DNA from: Solanum dulcamara
Lineage: Eukaryota > Streptophyta > Magnoliopsida > Solanales > Solanaceae
NCBI RefSeq assembly: GCF_947179165.1
Contig: NC_077238.1
Coordinates: forward strand, 46,010,293-46,074,292
Length of the DNA stretch: 64,000 bases
Reading direction: 5' to 3'
Of this stretch, positions 57,326 to 64,000 are shown one piece after another. A program made the position numbers and the translations under genes. Positions within the stretch are counted from its first letter, which is position 1, and each line of letters begins with the position of its first letter. The notes under the pieces were generated by a model. The model searched no databases, was not told the origin of the DNA, and worked only from the letters and a program-made list of their open reading frames with translations.

Positions 57326-57776
57326 AAAAGGGTCAAAAATACCCCTGAACTATAAAAAAAATATTTTAAAATACCATCCATCTATATTTTGGTCTAAAAA
57401 TACTCTTACATTCACCTTTTTAGCTCATTATAACCCTTCAAACTAACAACCATCTCTTTATCTTTTATTTTTAAAAAATATTTATCAAGTATCATTTTCT
57501 TATTGGATGAAATAAAAAAAGTCATAAAGAGGTATATTATTTTTGGCTTAGATAAATTATGAAAAAAATTTAGTGGAGGTAAAAATTTTATTTCATCCAT
57601 TAAGTAAATGACACATGATAAATATTTTTAAAAAATAAAAATTAAAAAGAGGGTTGTTAGTTTGAAGGGTTATAGTGAGCTAAAAATATGAATGAGAGGG
57701 TATTTTTAGTCTAAAAGGTGGATGAATGATATTTTTAAACCTTTTCCTATGGTTCCGGGATATTCTTGGCCCTTTT
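57326..57776. mobile_element. Foldback MITE with very long terminal inverted repeats (MULE-like)
   Basis: Left arm starts AAAAGGGTCAAAAATACCCC and is matched over about 180 bp by the reverse complement of the right arm, which ends at 57776. Landmarks shared between arms include 'ttagctca.tataacccttca' next to 'aactaacaacc'. The two arms nearly meet in the middle, so the RNA or single strand would fold into one large hairpin. Length is about 450 bp. Terminal GGGTCAAAAATACCCC-type ends are typical of Mutator-like MITEs in Solanaceae. Flanks are A-rich on both sides, so a 9-bp target duplication cannot be judged. The frames at 57192-57446 and 57412-57600 fall across the arms and are not genes. 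Confidence 0.75.
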
Positions 57777-58380
57777 CAAAATAAAATGGACCTTTTTTGA
57801 CACCTACTGATAGTATCCATGTCAGACTACTTACACTAAAGTTGATGGGCTTCAATGAGAAATCAAGAAGATGTTTATCTTAAAGAAAAAAAGACCAAAA
57901 TTGACCCAAAAATTATAATATAAGTGGACTAAGTGTTGTATATATTTCATGGTCCAAGTTCAAGTCCAAGAGCCGAAAGATTGGGCCACATAAAGGCCAA
58001 GAGAAGGGCCCATATGGAGCCCAATAGGAGCATACAAGATTCCTATTTTAAAAGTTTCCTTACTTAAAACATTCCTATCTTAAAGTTTCCTAGTTGAAAG
58101 TTTCCTAATTTAAAAGTTTCATAGTTTAAAGTTTCCTAATTTTAAATTTTCCTATTTTAAAGTTTTCTTGTTATTATTTCCATAAAAGTAGGATTTGAAT
58201 CTCATTATATTAAGAATAGGTTTTCCCTATATATATATATAGGGGTAACTTTTGTTATTTTAAAAAGGACATGATGGTTAATATTATTTGAGAGGTATCT
58301 CTTCTTTACACCTTTATGTATGGCGATTATGAATTTATCTTACAACATTATAAGAACGATTCTTTAAGAGCTAAGATTAA
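57777..58380. other. Unclassified intergenic sequence with LTR-like character, no gene
   Basis: No open frame worth noting. Contains the short-period repeat at 58041-58168 and a (TA)n stretch near 58231-58242, followed by 'ggggtaacttttg'. The layout recalls a promoter region of an LTR, but no ends or primer site were found. Confidence 0.3.
58041..58168 (+). repeat. Degenerate tandem repeat of an AAAGTTTCCTA-like unit
   Basis: About eight copies of a 14-18 bp unit containing 'aaagtttccta' or a variant follow one another, with unit length varying through the run of T or A between copies. Confidence 0.65.
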
Positions 58381-58618
58381 GAGTCTATTTGGATTTGCTT
58401 AAAAGTTGGTCAAACTTACTTTTAAGTGATATTTAGATTTTTCGAGTGTTTAACAAAGTTTAAAATAACTTAAAATAAGTCCAAAATGACTTTAAAAACG
58501 TTAAAACCAAAAGGAGGACTCTCCCTACTTTTTATTTTTTTGACTTAAAAGTCATTTTAGTTTGACTTTTATTTTTTTGACTTAAAAGGTACATTTCTCA
58601 ATCAATCCAAACTGGCTC
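58381..58618. mobile_element. Tourist-like MITE with TAA target duplication
   Basis: Ends GAGTCTATTTGGATT and, as reverse complement on the right, GAGCCAGTTTGGATT (12 of 15 identical). TAA lies immediately outside both ends, the 3-bp duplication of PIF/Harbinger-type elements. Length 238 bp. Internal 'cttaaaagt' words in both orientations add further self-complementarity. No coding capacity. Confidence 0.65.
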
Positions 58619-58818
58619 TAATTCATAACTTGATATCCTTGGTTCTTATTTGTACATTAAGAAAGGTGATTAGTCGTTTACTAATTGTTATTTCTAATTT
58701 CTTCGAAATAGGGGTCTAGATCACTTTTGATCTAAATTCTTGAGTTGACTATATTAATATCATAATTAATTTTAATCTACTAATTTTAATACTAATATCA
58801 ATTAGGGTTCTTAACATT
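58619..58818. other. AT-rich intergenic sequence, nothing recognised
   Basis: Low-complexity TA-rich DNA between the MITE and element H. No open frame and no repeat that I can assign. Confidence 0.5.
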
Positions 58819-61034
58819 TGTCACGATTCAATTTCTCAGGTCATAATGGGACCTACTATGACCCACCAATAGGCAAGCCGACCTGTAAGACCATATAAGC
58901 CGGAAAGTTGGGCCCAAGGAGAAAATTCTCAAAAACAAATCTTGAACTGACCCATGTGAATGAGTCACTCTACGGATCATAGAGCTTTCTACGTCTAGTA
59001 AAGTTGAGAGGTAGAGTGACCCCTCGAGGAAAATGAGATGGTTCTCTCAAGAAAGGTTCTACGACTTGTCAGGATGAGTCGTCGAAGTTGTTATGGGTCA
59101 TAGGAATGACTCGTAATAAAACTACAGAGACTACAATTGTAGGTTTTTGGGACTTGTAGGAAGAGCCTAAAGAATGACCTGTAGATGCTTTGACGGGTTG
59201 TAAACATGAACCATTCCCAAAATTCAGAGACACGATTGTTGGCACTTTACTATGACCTTCAAGATCAGTCATTTAGACGACTCATCATTCCTTTGGCGGC
59301 CTGTAAAAGGGTGACCCATACGATCAAAATCTGAAGTTTAATGAGGGGTAATTATGTCTTTTTCAAAGTTCAGTTTGATGAACCTAGACACTTTTGTGTC
59401 CAAAGTTCAAATATAAATATCAAATATTCTTCAAATTCCCCTGCTATCTAATTCATTCGCTCAAAATTTTCCAAGGAAAGAACTCTCAATGTCTCTCAAG
59501 GTTTTTCCCCCAAATTCAAGCTAGGGTTTCCAGATTTCTGCAGTTTTTTTTTTCAATTCTTAGTAAACTCAAGTAAGGTATGTAGATATTAAATCATGGG
59601 CCATTTTCACCCATGAAGTCCCAAAGATTCCTTAAGATTTCATTACATTTTCAATTGATTATGAACCATAGTTTTGATGAATTGCATTGGACTGATTAAA
59701 TTCTATTATTAGATGTTATCAATGATCATTATATGCATGTTCTCATATGAATTGCATAATTTCAAGTTGAAATATGAATGCCTATGCATAAAGCTATTTT
59801 CAAGCTACGATTATGATTCAAAGATGGTTTTTATGAGTTGATCATGAGTTAAATGATTTTCAATAAAATGAGTTAAAGTTGAGATTATAATTTAGAAGGA
59901 TAAATTTACAATGATGATCAAAGATACTATTATAATGTGACAAGTCTAGTTCTCCCACAAATATGTTCATAAGATGGTAATAAGGATAATTCTCACCAAA
60001 GATATGAATTCTTATACAATACTAAGTTAGATGAGCTATTCCTAATGTGTTTTTCAAAGATGGGTTGATAGACAGTTACTATATTTCTTGATTATATTAA
60101 GATTATATTTTATGAGTCTCCATTGGGATATTGACTAAGCACCGAGAGGACTTCTAGTTGGGGTTCAGTCTGATAACGTAGTTCGTTACCCAAGGGATTC
60201 CTAGTAGCAACCTAAAGTCTCAAACTATATTGCTCGTGTAGGATTTCCTTGATGGCCTAGTTAGTGGATCCACATATAGAACAATTGAGTTGAGTTACTT
60301 AATGGAGTATTTCCTAGAAAGGTAGCCTCCCATGTCTCGATACAGGAGTCATCGAATTCCATGTAATAGCTCGCATGGCCTTAGTTGTTGGTTAAGTGTC
60401 TTATCCCACACAATTTGAAGTTAAGTGATGAGTTGTAAGTTGAAGTTGTGTGATATGCATTGACCATGAGTTTCATATGTTTTAAATTACTTTCGAAGCC
60501 TTACTCTTGTTCATTGTGGTTGGCCATGCATCTTATGGCATATTAATTATGGTATTTTACTTGTTCAGGCATATCTCACATACTTAGTATATTCAAACCT
60601 ACTAACTCATATTTTGCCTATATTATCTCATAATGTAGGGACAGACGACACTCACGACCATCCTTCTCGTGGCTAGAGATTTTTCTTAGATTCTCAAAGA
60701 GCTGGTGATTCCTCATTCTACCAAGGACATGCCTTTTATTCATGCTTCTATTACCTTAACCTTTGTTCTATTGTTAGGGTAATCTAGGAACTTGTCCTAA
60801 GCCCCCACAAAATATTAGACTAGAGGCATGTTTAAATGGCTTATGATGTAGTCCGATTGGACACATATTGAGTTTGTTATCCCTTAGTCCTATCCATTTG
60901 AGTTGATTACTTACACTTATATTTACCTTGTTTATTTACCTTATATATGTGATGTATGCTAAGATGGCTTATAGTTGGGCTCCCTCGTTTCCCGATCGCC
61001 ACGTCGTGGCTTGGCCCTAGTTTGGGTCATGAAA
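58819..61034 (+). repeat. Element H 5' LTR
   Basis: About 2.2 kb, TGTCACGATTC to GGGTCATGAAA. The first third has repeated 'ctacggatcatagag' or 'gggtcatagg' type words; a candidate core promoter is at 59412. The end was placed from the primer site. Related decayed LTR sequence on the opposite strand fills 1-2040. Confidence 0.8.
59412..59419 (+). promoter_or_regulatory. Candidate TATA box of element H LTR
   Basis: TATAAATA lies about 590 bp into the LTR, followed some 30 bp later by a pyrimidine-rich stretch suitable for a start site. It is the only strong TATA-type word in this part of the LTR. Inferred. Confidence 0.4.
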
Positions 61035-61037
61035 ACT

Positions 61038-61050
61038 TGGTATTAGAGCA
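61038..61050 (+). other. Element H primer-binding site (initiator tRNA-Met type)
   Basis: TGGTATTAGAGCA, one C-to-T change from TGGTATCAGAGCA, right after the LTR end. Confidence 0.8.
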
Positions 61051-61248
61051 CAAGGTTTAATAGAGTCCTAGAGAGTCTAACAAGCCTCTTTAATAGAACC
61101 TTATTCGTGAGTCTAAAGCATGCCACATCTATGAATAGTGGGCTACGAAACATATTAGGAAAAGTCTCACTTATTTTATGATCTATGTCGTGCAGTAGAG
61201 TAGTCAAATCTTTTCCCTCTAATGCTTGTTCTTTGAAATTTTTAGAAT

Positions 61249-62225
61249 ATGCTTCCACGAATATACCCTACATGAAGGAACGTGGTTGAAGAGGAGCAAC
61301 AAGATCTAAATGACCCTTTCAATGATCAATTTTAAAATGCCGAGTTTCGAGTGGCTTTCCATGTACTTCCTCAAGCCGTTATGGCTCAAGTCGACCGTAA
61401 AGTGATTGTTCCCATGAACCTAAATGTGGGTACGGGGGCAACAAAAATTTGTGATTTCAAGAGGATGAATCCCCTGGAGTTTTAGAGTTCCAAAGTTGAT
61501 GAGGACCCAGAAGAGTTTGTTGATAGCATCCATAAGATTGTAGAGATCATGGGGATTAGCCTAGTAGAGAGAGCGGAGGTTGCTACGTACCAATTGAGGG
61601 GTGTTGCTCAAATTTGGTTTGATTAATGGAAAAGTGAGAGGCCGAGAGAGGCGGATCTCATGAATTCAGATGAATTAAAGGGGGTCTTTCTTGATCCCTT
61701 TTTCCATTAGAGTTGAGGGAGGCCAAAGGGCAAGATTTCATCAACCTTAAGCAAGGTGATATGAGTGTGAGGGAGTATTCCCTCAAGTTTACTCAATTGT
61801 CAAAATATGCTCCATTCATGTTTGCTTACTCAAGATCTCGTATGAGCAAGTTTATATAAAGTGTGTTGGATATGGTTTTGATAGAGTGGAAAATAGCTAT
61901 GTTGATTGTGGAGAAGGATATATCAAGGCTCATAACCTATGCAGAGAAAATAGAGAGTGAAAAGCTAAAGGTGAGGAATAGGGTGTCCAAGAGGACAAGA
62001 ATCAATGGTAATGAATTCTCGCATGCTAAGTCCGGAGGGGGTGGACGTCCTTGTTTTTGCCAAAAGTAGTCCGGCCAAGGATGTTCTAATGACACTACTC
62101 CAAGATTTGACAAGGATAGGGTGACCAGCCCTAAATTGAATGTATGCTACCAGTGTGGTAAGACGGGTCATCCTGCTAAAGAATGCAAGGTCAAAGATGT
62201 TTTTCCTCAAGTCCAAGTTGCTTAA
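61249..62225 (+). pseudogene. Element H gag relic
   Basis: Start at 61249 gives MLPRIYPT, then VVEEEQQDLNDPFND and NAEFRVAFHVLPQAV in one frame with two stops, where CGA and CAA probably became TGA and TAA. The Gag core follows as VDEDPEEFVDSIHKIVEIMG and ERAEVATYQLRGVAQIWF. After a frameshift near 61700 come 'LKFTQLSKYAP' type sequence and KDISRLITYAEKIESEKLK. A perfect CCHC zinc knuckle, CYQCGKTGHPAKEC, lies at 62145-62186. Complete in outline but not translatable. Confidence 0.85.
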
Positions 62226-62297
62226 GGTGCCCAAGTGCAACCTATGGGTGATCAATGCAATAATAGATTTTACTCCCTCCATTGTAGGCAAGAGGTG

Positions 62298-62543
62298 GAG
62301 AAGACTTCCGATGTCATTACTGGTATATTACGGGTCTTTCACTATGATGTTTATGTTTTTCTTGATCCGGGTGTGAACTTGTCTTTTGTTTCCCCTTATG
62401 TGGCTATGAGATTTGATGTTAGTCCCGATATATTCTTAGAGGGTTTCCCCATTTATACTCTTGTATATGAGTTGGTTGCAGCTGAAAGAGTCTATAGAAG
62501 TTGTCCGATTAGGTCTTCCATAAAGTTACTTTATGTGATCTAG
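62298..62543 (+). pseudogene. Element H aspartic protease relic
   Basis: KTSDVITGILRV is followed by VFLDPGVNLSFVSPYVAMRF, where the catalytic Asp and the glycine remain (D-P-G) but the next residue is Val. ERVYRSCPI and a stop follow; the later 'DMNLVYACYASIDCRTRVVK' region is recognisable to about 62640 in another frame with changes. Confidence 0.8.
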
Positions 62544-62789
62544 TTAAGCTTGAGATGACCGATTTTTATGATATCCTTGATATGAATTTGGTATATGCAT
62601 GTTATGCTTCTATTGATTGTAGAACCCGAGTGGTTAAGTTCTAATTTCCAAATAAGCCGATCCTAGAATGGAAGAGTAGTAATTATGTGTTCAAAGGTTG
62701 ATTCATTTTGTGCCATAAAGATTGGAAAATGATTTCCAAGGGTTGGATATTTCATCTTGTAAGGGTTAGGATGAGAATTTTGAAGCCCC

Positions 62790-63520
62790 TATTCTAGAGT
62801 CGGTCCGTATAGTTTATGAATTTCCGTATGTGTTTTCCAATGATTTACCCGGTGTTCCTCCAGAAAGAGAAGTTGACTTTGGTATAGGTCTTCATCTGGG
62901 TACTCAACATGTTTCCATTCCCGGATGGCTCCGATGGAGTTAAAGGAGTTGAAAGATCAATTTAAAGACTTGTTGGACATAGATTACATTAGGCCAAGTA
63001 TATCCCCATAGGGTGCTCCCATTTTGTTTGTTAGGAAGAAAGATGATTCACTACATATGTGCATTGATTATCGACAATTAAATAAAGTGACCATCGAGAA
63101 TAAATACCCAATTCCAAGGATAAATGGCTTGTTTGATCAAGTGTAAGGAGCAAGTTACTTGTCCAAGATAGATTCATTCCAATTATCACCAATTAGGGGT
63201 GAGGGACTGTGACATACCCAAAATGGCATTTTGAATGAGGTATGGCCACTATGAATTTGTAGTTATGTCAATTGGTTTGACCAATGCCCCCGTGACTTTC
63301 ATGGACTTGATGAATAGGGTGTTCAAATAATATTTGGACATATTTGTGATTGTATTGATTGATGACATTATGGTTTACTCTTGTAATGAGGAGGAGCATG
63401 CTAATCACTTGAGGATTGTGTTGCAAACTCTGAGAGACAAACAACTATTTGCAAAGTTCAACAAATGTGAGATTTGTTTTATGCAGGTGGTTTTTGTTGC
63501 GTCACATTATGTCTGGTGAA
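62790..63520 (+). pseudogene. Element H reverse transcriptase relic
   Basis: Opens with 'SNDLPGVPPEREVDFGIGL' (about 62835-62890), then [20 protein letters not shown] and [19 protein letters not shown]. Sequence from 63200 is frameshifted. The clean frame 63334-63519 gives [16 protein letters not shown], with both catalytic aspartates in IDD, then [20 protein letters not shown]. Multiple small lesions. Confidence 0.85.
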
Positions 63521-63769
63521 GTGATTATGGTTGATTGTTAGAAAACCGAGGCGGTTAAGAATTGGCCTAAACCATTATCTCCTTGGATATTAGGAGTTTC
63601 TTGGGCCTAGCCGGATACTATAAGAGATTTGTGGAAGGGTTTTTATTGATCTCGTCACCTTTGACCTAGGTGACTTAAAAGAAGGGGGATTTTCTATGGT
63701 CAAAATCTTGTGAAAGGAGTTTTTAAGAGTTGAAATATCATTTTACTACCATTCCTATCTTGACCTTGC

Positions 63770-64000
63770 TGGAACCGATGGTTTCATGGTATATTGTGAT
63801 GCTTCAAGGGTTGTTCTAGGTTGTGTATTGATGCAACATGGTAAGGTAGTAACCTATGCTTCTAGTAAATTTAAGGAGCATGAACAAAATTATCCAACCT
63901 ATGATTTTGAGCTAGCAGCGATTGTGTTTGCGTTGAAGATTTGGAGACACTACCATTATGGTGTCCATGTTGATGTGTTCACCGACCATAAAAGTCTACA
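63770..64000 (+). pseudogene. Element H RNase H relic, cut by the window end
   Basis: [20 protein letters not shown] (first Asp), [20 protein letters not shown] (Glu) and [13 protein letters not shown] (next Asp) appear in one frame from 63786 to the end of the window without a stop. The three catalytic residues that should lie in this stretch are all present. Confidence 0.8.

Larger units (their letters stand above)
58819..64000 (+). mobile_element. Element H: Ty3/Gypsy element, 3' end outside the window
   Basis: 5' LTR (58819-61034), primer site, gag, protease, RT and RNase H start in normal order; integrase and 3' LTR lie beyond 64000. Coding remains are better preserved than in A2. The domains resemble those of G, but the LTR is unrelated in sequence and starts TGTCACGATTC, so H belongs to a different chromovirus-type lineage. 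Left flanking 5-mer is acatt. Confidence 0.85.

Noticed and set aside
57777..58380. Endogenous pararetrovirus or caulimovirus remnant
   Set aside because: The promoter-like (TA)n and repeated words are suggestive, but there is no coat, movement or reverse transcriptase homology in the stretch.

Overview
The window is repeat-dense, AT-rich plant nuclear DNA in which I find no credible host gene. It is built almost entirely of decayed LTR retrotransposons inserted into one another, plus a few small non-autonomous elements. Every protein homology I can see is retrotransposon Gag, protease, reverse transcriptase, RNase H, integrase or chromodomain, all broken by stops or frameshifts. The initiator-Met and Asp tRNA primer sites, very long LTRs opening TGTAATGACC, a chromodomain at the end of one pol, and MITE types common in Solanaceae suggest a eudicot, probably a solanaceous plant (pepper, tomato or potato-like) in gene-poor heterochromatin. 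The family-level guess is inference from sequence style. Letters A to H are my own labels. Layout. 1-3938: old LTR-derived fragments, mostly minus strand. 3939-10030: element F (plus strand, tRNA-Asp primer site, Athila/Tat-like). Its LTR carries a small retroposon (4467-4874, 15-bp target duplication) and a solo chromovirus LTR, A1 (5592-8702). 10031-31365: element A2 (plus, chromovirus), inserted in F. Its 5' LTR, primer site and gag are followed by element B (14255-30377, minus, Athila/Tat-like, no pol), flanked by a perfect AGGGG duplication. B is itself split by element C (17998-28943, plus, long LTRs, only a gag-like interior). After B the A2 gag-pol resumes (30383-31365) until element D. 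31366-38427: element D, a close relative of C, with an intact initiator-Met primer site and a 3' LTR cut to about 30 bp. At 38428 the sequence jumps into the middle of a chromovirus 5' LTR belonging to element G (to 57200). G has recognisable gag, protease, RT, RNase H, integrase, chromodomain and a full 3' LTR. Its 5' LTR is split by element E (40131-48379, minus), which has 2.65 and 3.08 kb LTRs, primer site, complete but stop-riddled gag and polypurine tract, no pol, and a 5S-rRNA-like segment in its interior. 57201-58818 holds two MITEs and a short-period repeat. 58819-64000 is the 5' two-thirds of element H (plus), running off the window. The order of insertion can be read directly: F is older than A2, A2 older than B, B older than C; D also post-dates A2, and E post-dates G. 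The most unusual observations are the 5S-like segment inside the gag-only element E, arrays of Pol III B-box-like motifs in the A/G LTRs, three 21-bp palindromes spaced exactly 26 bp apart in an E LTR, and evidence that C and D exchanged sequence. All identities quoted are by eye; no alignment was run.
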